DNA from: an uncultured Synergistales bacterium
GTDB lineage: Bacteria; Synergistota; Synergistia; Synergistales; Aminobacteriaceae
Direction: 5' to 3'
NCBI GenBank assembly: GCA_905235735.1
Contig: CAJOMU010000011.1
Location: 1-54,730, forward strand
Length of the DNA stretch: 54,730 bases
In this document: piece after piece, positions 42,485 to 49,093 of the stretch
Position numbering within the stretch: the first letter of the stretch is position 1
How the letters are laid out: each line of letters begins with the position of its first letter
Made by a program: the position numbers and the translations under genes
Notes under the pieces: model-generated
The model's input: only the letters and a program-made list of their open reading frames with translations
Database searches by the model: none
What the model was told of the DNA's origin: nothing

Positions 42485-42898
42485 ATGGCTAATGATACTC
42501 AGAACTTCAAAGTCTCGGAGTTCGCTTGCAAATGCGGCTGCGGCTTTGATGACATTGACCAGCGCGTTATCAATATGGCTCAGACCATTCGCGAGGCTTT
42601 AGGTGTTCCCGTCAAAGTCAACTCTGGGTGCAGGTGCGAAAAGCATAATGCAAAGGTCGGAGGCGTAAGGAAGAAATACGATAAGGCAGGCAATCTCCTT
42701 TCAAAAGGTTCTAACCACATGTATGGCCTTGCCGCTGATCTGTCCTGTTCTCTTGGCGCGGTTAAGATGTTCGAGACTGTCAAAAAACTTCACGCAGAGG
42801 GTAAACTTCCTGACTTGGATTACTGCATTCGATACAAATCTTTTATTCATATCGACTGCGGCGGTAAACGTAAGTCTTTATGGGAGGTGAGAGCATGA
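42485..42898 (+). CDS. M15-family peptidase endolysin
   Basis: 137 residues. Peptidase M15_3 features: KVSEFACKCGCGFDDIDQRV at the start, VNSGCRCEKHNAKVGG, SNHMYGLAADLSC (H78, D85) and SFIHIDCGG (H122), which hold the zinc. It cuts the peptide stem or crossbridge of peptidoglycan. No signal sequence; the holin encoded next would release it. Confidence 0.9.
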   Translation: MANDTQNFKVSEFACKCGCGFDDIDQRVINMAQTIREALGVPVKVNSGCRCEKHNAKVGGVRKKYDKAGNLLSKGSNHMYGLAADLSCSLGAVKMFETVKKLHAEGKLPDLDYCIRYKSFIHIDCGGKRKSLWEVRA

Positions 42899-43350
42899 GT
42901 GATAACATAATAGAATCTGCTATTGATTTCGTATTCGGGGGGTTTATAGGACTTTTGAGTTGGTTCTTCGGTGGTAATGATGGTTTCTTGATGGTTCTGC
43001 TTACGTTTATGGTCATTGATCAATTTTCTGGATTGGCTGCGGGTTGGGTTGAACACAAGTTATCCAGTGAAGCAGGGTTCAAAGGTATTCTCGGTAAATG
43101 CGTCATTCTAGGCTTTGTTGGCATGGCTCATCTCATGGACAAATATATTCTTGCTCATACAGTATTAGGAGAGACTGAAGCTATCAGGGCAGGCGTGTGT
43201 ATGTTTTATATCGCCAATGAGGGTATTTCTATCATCGAGAACGCTAACAGACTTAATATCCCTATACCTGATTATCTCAGAAAACATTTCCTCCATTTGC
43301 AGGATAACTCAAAGAAAGAGAAGAAAAATAAAATGATACATAAAGAATAG
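42895..43350 (+). CDS. phage holin (toxin-secretion/lysis holin family)
   Basis: 151 residues from ATG 42895, overlapping the endolysin stop (ATGA). Membrane segments: IGLLSWFFGGNDGFLMVLLT and nearby, then the ILGKCVILGFVGMAHLMDK region and AIRAGVCMFYIANEGISIIE. Last 40 residues are charged (KKEKKNKMIHKE). The DxFSGLAAG and NEGISIIENA patterns fit holin family 4. Confidence 0.88.
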   Translation: MSDNIIESAIDFVFGGFIGLLSWFFGGNDGFLMVLLTFMVIDQFSGLAAGWVEHKLSSEAGFKGILGKCVILGFVGMAHLMDKYILAHTVLGETEAIRAGVCMFYIANEGISIIENANRLNIPIPDYLRKHFLHLQDNSKKEKKNKMIHKE

Positions 43351-43380
43351 CTATTCTGTTACGAAAAGTGCTAGCAAAGA

Positions 43381-43423
43381 AAAAGCCTCTCTTATGGATT
43401 TTTTCTGTGTGAGAGGCTTTTTG
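43381..43423. terminator. bidirectional terminator between the two phage arms
   Basis: AAAAAGCCTCTC (43381-43392) pairs perfectly with GAGAGGCTTTTT (43412-43423), with A/T tracts on both sides. It ends both the late arm (holin) and the recombinase operon. Confidence 0.9.
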
Positions 43424-43428
43424 CATTT

Positions 43429-44832
43429 TTAGAAAGCCCATTCGATTTTAATATCATTACCAGTCAATACAATTCTGCGAACAAGGCTTTGCAAAATGCG
43501 TCGTTTCTGTTCTTCATCAGCAAAGTCCCAGATTTGTGCAGCATTAGCGATAAGTTCCTGCACCAAATCGAAAGTCATTGTGTTATCAACCGGAACAGGT
43601 TCAAGAGAGGCTTGTAGTGCTGTCTTTTCGTTATAGAGCTTGTTGATGTTTTCACCCAGAATTTCGGTAGGTATGTCATCACGCTGGTATAGCTCCATGA
43701 GCTTGTTGATTTGCCGGTCGATTTCCCGTACCCGTTTCTCAATCTCGATGTTTTTTACAGGAATAGAAACTTCAGATTTACGTACCGCCATAAGTTCCTC
43801 TGTCATCAAAGGTGAACGTAAAAATTCTCTTACTTTCTTTTCTACTAATGGTTCTAGCTCTTCAGCTTTCCAATTACGATTTTTGCAATTCGGGTCTTTC
43901 ACCATTTTACGAATCTGCTTTGAACGAGAATAACAAGTATAGTAAGAATATTTACCCGTGATGCGTTTATAATATCTCGCTCCGCAGTAACCACAAAACA
44001 GCATACCCGTCAAAAGATATTTTGACTTAAAAGCTGTTGTTCCATATTTCTCTTTTCTCTTAGCATGTATAATTTGTGCCATATTAAATTGCTCCCTACT
44101 GATAATTGCTTCATGAGCGTTTTCCACTATCACCTCTCCGAAGTGAAGCTGTCCTGTATACGTTTTATTGCCTAAGACATTCCTTACACTCGACCACGAT
44201 TTCCAACTACCATATCTGTTTGCATATCCAGCCTTGTTCAATCGCTTTGTAATTCCAGATAAAGATTCCCCAGCGATATACCACTCATAAATTTTTCGCA
44301 CCTGTTCAGCTTCATATGGATTAACAACTAACTTTCCGTTTTCATAGTTATATCCAATAGGGATATAACCGCCTCCGTGATGCAGTCCTAACTTTGCCCG
44401 TGCAACACGTCCCATTTTGGTGCGCTCTTTGATTTGTTCTCGCTCAAGCTGTGCAAAAACAGCCAGCAGACCAATCATAGCTTTTCCGAACGGTGTAGAA
44501 GTGTCGAAGCTCTCCTGTACTGAAACAAAATCAGCATTGTTCGGAAGGAAAACATCTTCAATAAGATACAGTGTGTCTCGCTGAGAGCGTGAGAGACGGT
44601 CGAGCTTGTAGACAAGCACAATGTCGCAACCCTTGATGTCCACAATCAGCTTTTGAATGCCCGGACGATTAAGATTACTTCCAGAATAGCCAGGATCAAC
44701 GTAAATCTCTACGATTAGCCAGTCGTGTGCTTTACAGTACGCAACAAGACGTTCTTTTTGTTCGCCGACAGAATAGCCCTCCTGAGCTTGTTCTTGAGTT
44801 GATACACGGATATAAAGAAATACGCGCTTCAT
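43429..44832 (-). CDS. large serine recombinase (probable phage integrase)
   Basis: 467 residues. Resolvase domain with catalytic Ser in YIRVSTQEQ (S11) and LDRLSRSQRD; recombinase domain from about 155 (GYIPIGYNYENGKLVVNPYE, AEQVRKIYEWYIAGESLSGI); zinc ribbon CGYCGARYYKR...YYTC; then coiled coil (EKRVREIDRQINKLMELYQR). This is the full large-serine-integrase plan. The start overlaps the upstream repressor stop by 4 bp, so the repressors and integrase are one translationally coupled unit. Confidence 0.93.
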   Translation of the reverse strand: MKRVFLYIRVSTQEQAQEGYSVGEQKERLVAYCKAHDWLIVEIYVDPGYSGSNLNRPGIQKLIVDIKGCDIVLVYKLDRLSRSQRDTLYLIEDVFLPNNADFVSVQESFDTSTPFGKAMIGLLAVFAQLEREQIKERTKMGRVARAKLGLHHGGGYIPIGYNYENGKLVVNPYEAEQVRKIYEWYIAGESLSGITKRLNKAGYANRYGSWKSWSSVRNVLGNKTYTGQLHFGEVIVENAHEAIISREQFNMAQIIHAKRKEKYGTTAFKSKYLLTGMLFCGYCGARYYKRITGKYSYYTCYSRSKQIRKMVKDPNCKNRNWKAEELEPLVEKKVREFLRSPLMTEELMAVRKSEVSIPVKNIEIEKRVREIDRQINKLMELYQRDDIPTEILGENINKLYNEKTALQASLEPVPVDNTMTFDLVQELIANAAQIWDFADEEQKRRILQSLVRRIVLTGNDIKIEWAF

Positions 44833-45248
44833 TGTGAGACTTTGCTTTTTTCTTCCAGATCGACAGCGAGGGTTAAGAGCTTTAGCCGTTCCCTAACACC
44901 CAGATTATTGTAAATGTGCAGCAGTTCTTTTGCCTCTGCTGAGATGTTTTGCTCGCCGTTGAACACTGTACTTCCATGATTTGTTTGTATCACTGTGCTG
45001 TTTGCCAAGTTGCCACTTACATTATTTTCTGCAGATAAATTTTGTTCTGTACCTTGCAGAAGATAATCAATGCTAACATGAAAAACATTAGCAAGTCTAA
45101 TAAGAACCTTGACGCTAGGGTAGCTGTCAGGTGTAGTTTCATATCTATCTATTGCTGCGTAAGTTACACCGATAATTTTGCCAAGTTGCCGTTGGGTCAT
45201 GTCTGTATCTCGACGTAACTTTCTAAGTCTGTTGCCGAAGTTGGTCAT
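44829..45248 (-). CDS. XRE-family repressor, paralog 2
   Basis: 139 residues: N-terminal helix-turn-helix (FGNRLRKLRRDTDMTQRQLG, KIIGVTYAAIDRYETTPDSY), then HVSIDYLLQGT, a short linker and a C-terminal helical part (SAEAKELLHIYNNLGVRERL). No peptidase domain, so not LexA/CI-type self-cleaving. It overlaps the upstream paralog by 4 bp and has the same length and layout. Confidence 0.88.
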   Translation of the reverse strand: MTNFGNRLRKLRRDTDMTQRQLGKIIGVTYAAIDRYETTPDSYPSVKVLIRLANVFHVSIDYLLQGTEQNLSAENNVSGNLANSTVIQTNHGSTVFNGEQNISAEAKELLHIYNNLGVRERLKLLTLAVDLEEKSKVSQ

Positions 45249-45664
45249 ATTTTTTCGCTACCTTCCTCTAAGGTAAAAGCAAAGTTCAAGAGCTTCAAAC
45301 GCTCTCTCACACCTAAACTGTTGTAAACGCGCAACAGTTCATCAGCTTCTGGTGATGTGGTTTGAACATTGCTCCAGACAGTACTGTTATGATTAGCCTG
45401 AATCACAGATGTACAAGTCAGGTCGCCATTCACACTATTTTCAGTTGGAAGTGAAGAAGAAACTATACCCCGTAGCAAATAGTCAATACTGACATGGAAA
45501 TGGTCAGCAATTTTAATGAGAATTGGGATGCTTGGATACGCATTAGGGACTGCCTCATATTTTCCAACCGCTGACGGCGTTATTTCGAGGATTTTACTAA
45601 GCTGTTCTTGCGTCATATCTGCATTTCGACGTAACTTTTTAAGTCTATTGCCGAATTCAGTCAT
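45245..45664 (-). CDS. XRE-family repressor, paralog 1
   Basis: 139 residues, first of the immunity operon: FGNRLKKLRRNADMTQEQLS, KILEITPSAVGKYEAVPNAY, HVSIDYLLRGIV and SPEADELLRVYNSLGVRERL. AAGGTGAT precedes its ATG. Strong likeness to the next gene along the whole length shows tandem duplication; the recognition helices differ (TPSAVGKYE against TYAAIDRYE), so the two may bind different operators. Confidence 0.88.
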   Translation of the reverse strand: MTEFGNRLKKLRRNADMTQEQLSKILEITPSAVGKYEAVPNAYPSIPILIKIADHFHVSIDYLLRGIVSSSLPTENSVNGDLTCTSVIQANHNSTVWSNVQTTSPEADELLRVYNSLGVRERLKLLNFAFTLEEGSEKI

Positions 45665-45840
45665 GCTAACATCACCTTTCTTTTAAGTATTTTTTTAATC
45701 TTTAAAGTTTATTATAAGTCTTAAAAGTCAAATTGTCAAATCAAAACTATAAAGATATAAAAAGGAAATAGGATTGACAAAAACGAAATTTAGTATAGAA
45801 TATGAGCTAAAGTAAAAATAAAGGAGTTAAAGTTCAATAC
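45665..45840. promoter_or_regulatory. immunity switch operator region
   Basis: Divergent intergenic region between the repressor operon and the cro-like gene. Rightward promoter: TTGACA 45774-45779, 16-bp spacer, TAGAAT 45796-45801. Several palindromic CTTTTAAG / CTTTAAAG / CTTAAAAG half-sites lie at about 45680-45730 and are candidate operators. Confidence 0.65.
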
Positions 45841-46041
45841 ATGAATGTAATGAAGGAGCGTAGGTTAAGAGGAGCAATCCCGACTCAGCGCGAAGTAGCA
45901 ACAATTTTAGGTGTAAAGGAATCCTCTGTAAGTAAATGGGAACGTGGACTTTCAAAGCCACGTGCTGACAGGTTGCCTATAATCGCAAAATTATATGGCT
46001 GCACTATCGAGGAACTGTTAGCTGATACCCCAGAGGAGTAA
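45841..46041 (+). CDS. Cro-like XRE regulator
   Basis: 66 residues, one helix-turn-helix (TQREVATILGVKESSVSKWE, RGLSKPRADRLPIIAKLYGC) and a short acidic end. AAAGGAG lies 14-20 bases upstream and GTTCA just before ATG. Divergent from the repressors, driven by the promoter above, as Cro is. It likely opposes the two repressors. Confidence 0.85.
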   Translation: MNVMKERRLRGAIPTQREVATILGVKESSVSKWERGLSKPRADRLPIIAKLYGCTIEELLADTPEE

Positions 46042-46043
46042 AC

Positions 46044-46268
46044 ATGGCAAGTCAGGCTTCATTAGTTCTGTTAGCAATAGCAACAGAACTGTCAAAATTA
46101 GCAAGAACAAGTTTGCCAAAACTTCGCAAAGGGGAACAGGTACGGCGTGAGTGGTTCGAGAATGCAACCTTGTATCGGGAAACAACTTTAGACGGGCAAA
46201 AAATTATAGCTAAGTTCAGTTTTCCACAAAGAAAAGTATTAGTTGAAGGAGGCAATGCAAATGCTTGA
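46044..46268 (+). CDS. small phage protein after cro
   Basis: 74 residues, 2 bases after the cro-like stop with AGAGGAG before the ATG. Starts MASQASLVLLAIATELSKLA, mildly hydrophobic helix, then basic region (SLPKLRKGEQVRREWFENAT) and a beta hairpin (LDGQKIIAKFSFPQRKVLVE). Not recognised. Cotranscribed with cro. Confidence 0.65.
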   Translation: MASQASLVLLAIATELSKLARTSLPKLRKGEQVRREWFENATLYRETTLDGQKIIAKFSFPQRKVLVEGGNANA

Positions 46269-46299
46269 AATTATTTGCTGTATTTGCCTGTTTCCCCAT
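46216..46299 (-). CDS. possible 27-residue peptide behind a minus-strand promoter
   Basis: Frame MGKQANTANNFKHLHCLLQL plus ILFFVEN. AGAAGG stands shortly before ATG 46299, and a good promoter (46347-46374) lies upstream. It overlaps the 3' end of the small gene after cro in antisense. May be a true small peptide or a remnant of a duplicated leader. Confidence 0.3.
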   Translation of the reverse strand: MGKQANTANNFKHLHCLLQLILFFVEN

Positions 46300-46346
46300 T
46301 TACTACCTTCTTTCTTTTTGGTTTTTTATTTTTTCTTTATAGTCTT

Positions 46347-46374
46347 ATTGTATCACTTTAAATCCTTTTGTCAA
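46347..46374 (-). promoter_or_regulatory. minus-strand sigma-70-type promoter
   Basis: TTGACA (46374-46369), 16-bp spacer, TACAAT (46352-46347). It points towards the 27-residue frame and the cro-side genes in antisense. Confidence 0.55.
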
Positions 46375-46477
46375 TATTTTTTTATTAATTTTTTGGAAAT
46401 AATTTTCTGTATTTATTTCATTTATCAACCTTCTTTCTTTTCTTTGATTTATGTGTTGTTTTATTTTTTACGATGTA

Positions 46478-46506
46478 ATTATACATTCGTACAAATGTAT
46501 TGTCAA
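46478..46506 (-). promoter_or_regulatory. minus-strand promoter with consensus boxes
   Basis: TTGACA (46506-46501), 17-bp spacer, TATAAT (46483-46478), then ATTACATCGTAAAAAA, the same downstream sequence as the promoter of the BRO-N gene at 47812-47839. A leader with AGAAGG and ATGAAATAA follows, so no gene is directly opened. Confidence 0.65.
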
Positions 46507-46509
46507 TAG

Positions 46510-46768
46510 TTTTATGAAAAATTTTTTGAAGTTATATTTTGAGTTAGTATATAAAATGTTAAAAACTTTATTAGAGGTCTTAATAGCTTTATAAAAAGGC
46601 TTTTGCATATAATGTATAAATATAAGGAGTGTTAGCTAAAAAACTATTAGAGAGGGTTATAAGTAGCTTGCAGTATTATTTTCTACGAGCTACTTATAGA
46701 GAAAAATGGTTTTACCTATCACCTCATCATTATGCTATAATAACAATGAAGTGAAGGTAAGTATGCTT
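46510..46768. other. AT-rich gap with an 11-bp inverted repeat
   Basis: Noncoding stretch between the cro side and the small minus-strand gene. TATAAGTAGCT (46658-46668) and AGCTACTTATA (46688-46698) form a perfect 11-bp inverted repeat with a 19-nt loop. No T-tract follows. Possible operator or attachment-type site; nothing else is seen. Confidence 0.5.
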
Positions 46769-46969
46769 TTATCTGCTCGCTTCAGCGAACAGGGACATTG
46801 CCGTAGCAAATCCCGCTTTGAAGCCTACAAATTTCGTATCGCGAATTGCGGTATAAAATTCGTCTTCGGCATTTTCTGTGGTTATGAACCTTTCGTAAAA
46901 GGTATTGACGGATGGAGCATCCTTAACCTTTTCTTCCATGGGCAGATACAGAAGTTCAAGTTTGCTCAT
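46769..46969 (-). CDS. small phage protein, 66 residues
   Basis: Starts MSKLELLYLPMEEKVKDAPS with AAGGAGG before the ATG and overlaps the end of the BRO-N gene region. Helical: VNTFYERFITTENAEDEFYT, KFVGFKAGFATAMSLFAEAS. It resembles in layout small phage proteins encoded near the switch region; no function known. Confidence 0.65.
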   Translation of the reverse strand: MSKLELLYLPMEEKVKDAPSVNTFYERFITTENAEDEFYTAIRDTKFVGFKAGFATAMSLFAEASR

Positions 46970-47773
46970 TTAATTCACCTCCTTCGCACAATAACCAGAG
47001 AAGGCACTCAGCAAGTAGATGAACTCACGGGCTTCACCATGTGCGGTTTTTACCCGAACCCACTCGCCGTTATACCTCGACTTCAAATCATGCTCATCAG
47101 CAAAGTCATTAAGTTCTGACGGTGTAACGCCAAACGTATCAGCAATCTCAAGAATGCTGTAAAACTTCACCGACCCCTTGCCGCGTCCGAAACTCCTGAC
47201 TTTGCCTTTCTTGATGACTCCGAAAACCTCCGGCAAATCCATCAAGCTGAGAACCTGACACTTCGGCGGGAGTTGGTGCTCCAGATTCAACTCTGCACCT
47301 GTCAAATCCTTCACGGCAATACTCAAGAGGCGAAGCTGCTCACTCTGCGGGACTGCCTTATGCTCTGCGGCGCGAATGATAAGCCCGATACGCTGTAACC
47401 GCGTTTCCGCTGACGGCTCTGTTCCTTCAGTCATCGACTCTGAAACATTGAAACGTCCCGTTCTCCGTATCGCCGGAAGAACTTCATGCGTAACCCAGCG
47501 AACAAACTTTTTGGCTTCCTTCTTCCTGCTCTTGAAAGCCAGCTTATACAATCCAGGCTCGCTGATTATTGTCATGTCCTGCATCCCGCCAAGGGTGTAA
47601 ACATTACTTACTCCCTTTTCATCTTCGTCCAAATCCTGAATTGCCATGCGGTGATTCGAATGTTCCAGAATATCGCAAACGTCTTTCGCAACAAACCAGA
47701 CTTCACCGTTAATCTCAACTGTACGAACTGGGCGTTTTTCTTCGCCGTAACTGAATAACTGTATTTCGTTCAT
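46970..47773 (-). CDS. BRO-N antirepressor-type protein
   Basis: 267 residues from ATG 47773. BRO-N domain: RTVEINGEVWFVAKDVCDIL, QDLDEDEKGVSNVYTLGG, MTIISEPGLYKLAFKSRKKE, AKKFVRWVTHEVLPAIRRTG. The C-terminal part (LEIADTFGVTPSELNDFADE and YLLSAFSGYCAKEVN) contains a second likely DNA-binding helix pair. Such proteins act as antirepressors or DNA-binding regulators of phage induction. It has its own consensus promoter. Confidence 0.85.
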   Translation of the reverse strand: MNEIQLFSYGEEKRPVRTVEINGEVWFVAKDVCDILEHSNHRMAIQDLDEDEKGVSNVYTLGGMQDMTIISEPGLYKLAFKSRKKEAKKFVRWVTHEVLPAIRRTGRFNVSESMTEGTEPSAETRLQRIGLIIRAAEHKAVPQSEQLRLLSIAVKDLTGAELNLEHQLPPKCQVLSLMDLPEVFGVIKKGKVRSFGRGKGSVKFYSILEIADTFGVTPSELNDFADEHDLKSRYNGEWVRVKTAHGEAREFIYLLSAFSGYCAKEVN

Positions 47774-47811
47774 TAACAATTTTTCCTTTCTTTGATTTTT
47801 TTTACGATGTA

Positions 47812-47839
47812 ATTATACACCTGTGTATGTGTATGTCAA
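47812..47839 (-). promoter_or_regulatory. promoter of the BRO-N gene
   Basis: TTGACA (47839-47834), 16-bp spacer, TATAAT (47817-47812). The spacer holds CACATACACAGGTGT. The following ATTACATCGTAAAAAA repeats at 46478. Confidence 0.75.
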
Positions 47840-47921
47840 GATTTATTTTAAGAAATTTTTTCAGGAGATATTAAAAAATAAAAGGTCTGCCATTTCTGAC
47901 AAACCTTTTATAGCTAAGATT

Positions 47922-48124
47922 CTATTTTGCTTTGTCTCGTTCGACGGCTTCCCTTATCGCTCGTATAATAAAGCTGTTCGTACTTTCACCCATACTTTCA
48001 GCGTGTTCTTTTATCATCGCAAGCGTTAAGTCAGAGTCCCTTCGTACGCTTACAAGTACTGTATCATACGTCTTTTTTTGTATCGTGCGGTTGCTTTAAT
48101 CTGTGCTTCACTCACGGGCATCAT
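47922..48124 (-). pseudogene. third ribbon-helix-helix paralog, frameshifted in an A7 run
   Basis: The start MMPVSEAQIKATARYKK and, in another frame, TYDTVLVSVRRDSDLTLAMI to MGESTNSFIIRAIREAVERD match the two neighbouring paralogs. The frames part at TACAAAAAAAG (about 48076-48086); one more A would join them. As read it stops after 24 residues. It could be a decayed gene, a slippage-rescued gene, or a sequencing error in the homopolymer. Confidence 0.75.
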
Positions 48125-48338
48125 AGCACCCCCTATCTATTTTAGCTTTATCTCGCTCAACTGTTTCTGCAACTGCACGCTTTATAAAACTGTTCACGCT
48201 TTCGCCCATAACTTCAGCATGAGAACGTATATAATCACCGTTTATTTCAGCGTCACGTCGTACATCAAAAGCTATTCTTTCATATGCTTTCTTGATATAT
48301 CGCGCATTTGCTTTATATTTTGCTTCACTCATTCGCAT
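48108..48338 (-). CDS. Arc-type ribbon-helix-helix protein, paralog 2
   Basis: 76 residues from ATG 48338 (AAGG 7-9 bases before). MRMSEAKYKANARYIKKAYE, IAFDVRRDAEINGDYIRSHA, EVMGESVNSFIKRAVAETVE. A short beta strand followed by two helices is the Arc/MetJ layout. The start is inside the SD region of the upstream paralog stop. Likely a DNA-binding dimer. Confidence 0.75.
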   Translation of the reverse strand: MRMSEAKYKANARYIKKAYERIAFDVRRDAEINGDYIRSHAEVMGESVNSFIKRAVAETVERDKAKIDRGCYDARE

Positions 48339-48343
48339 TCTCG

Positions 48344-48547
48344 TCACCTTACTTCTTTATCCCGCTCAATAGTTTCCCTTATAGCTCGTATAATAAAGCT
48401 GTTCGTACTTTCACCCATAGCGGCAGCATGAGAACGTATATAATCACCATTAATTTCAGCATCATAACGTATTAATATTCCAATCCTATCATACGTCTTT
48501 TTGTCATATCGAGCATTTGCTCTGCGTTTTGCTTCACTTACAGGCAT
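48344..48547 (-). CDS. Arc-type ribbon-helix-helix protein, paralog 1
   Basis: 67 residues from ATG 48547 (GAGG 8 bases before). MPVSEAKRRANARYDKKTYD, RIGILIRYDAEINGDYIRSH, AAAMGESTNSFIIRAIRETI. Closely related to the two following copies, with almost the same MGEStNSFI helix turn. Confidence 0.78.
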   Translation of the reverse strand: MPVSEAKRRANARYDKKTYDRIGILIRYDAEINGDYIRSHAAAMGESTNSFIIRAIRETIERDKEVR

Positions 48548-48581
48548 TTCCATCACCTCGTTTTCATTATAGCAAGGCTCT

Positions 48582-49073
48582 TTAAGCTCTCGGCTTTACT
48601 ACCTTCTGAGGTTTCCATGTCCCGATTGCCTCAATGCCGAACAGCAACACGGCCAAGTCTTCCATCGCACGATTGACGTAACGAAAATAAGTACGCCTAT
48701 CGATATTCAGCCTGCTTGCGATGTTATCAATCGTGATACGCTCGTCAGAAATATACCGCAAATACAGCGTGTCCCAACGATTTTTTTCATCCGGCCTTCC
48801 AGAGTCATAGCAGATAGCATGATATGCAGTCAACATCTTATCGACGTGTGACATCATCAAACCAGTCTTGTGGCGCATGGAACAAATAGCAGTAACTTCA
48901 AGTGTCTCAGGTGAAACGTGAGCGTAATGAACCTTCAGCATACGGTAATTCTTCATCAGTAGCTTCACGTCAAGATACCGAGAATCAAATTCCTCCTGAA
49001 TGATAGCCTCACGCTGGCTGAGAACTTCTGCTGCCGCAATACGGGCAATCTCTGCAATTTTTTCTTTCTGCAT
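48582..49073 (-). CDS. ArpU-like phage late-transcription regulator
   Basis: 163 residues from ATG 49073 (GAGAGG 6 bases before). The N-terminal half is helical (ISEIARIAAAEVL-like start, EEFDSRYLDVKLLMKNYRML). The C-terminal part has a sigma-like helix-turn-helix (ERITIDNIASRLNIDRRTYF, RYVNRAMEDLAVLLFGIEAI). ArpU/RinA-type proteins switch on packaging and lysis genes. It lies at the end of the replication operon, typical for this family. ATG 49112 is in frame but overlaps the helicase gene. Confidence 0.78.
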   Translation of the reverse strand: MQKEKIAEIARIAAAEVLSQREAIIQEEFDSRYLDVKLLMKNYRMLKVHYAHVSPETLEVTAICSMRHKTGLMMSHVDKMLTAYHAICYDSGRPDEKNRWDTLYLRYISDERITIDNIASRLNIDRRTYFRYVNRAMEDLAVLLFGIEAIGTWKPQKVVKPRA

Positions 49074-49093
49074 GATTATCCTCTCTTCTCTTT

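Noticed and set aside
46243-46509. Hydrophobic plus-strand frame of 88 residues
   Set aside because: Runs of Phe/Ile/Leu come from T-rich sequence antisense to promoters on the other strand; no SD and no domain pattern. Treated as noise.
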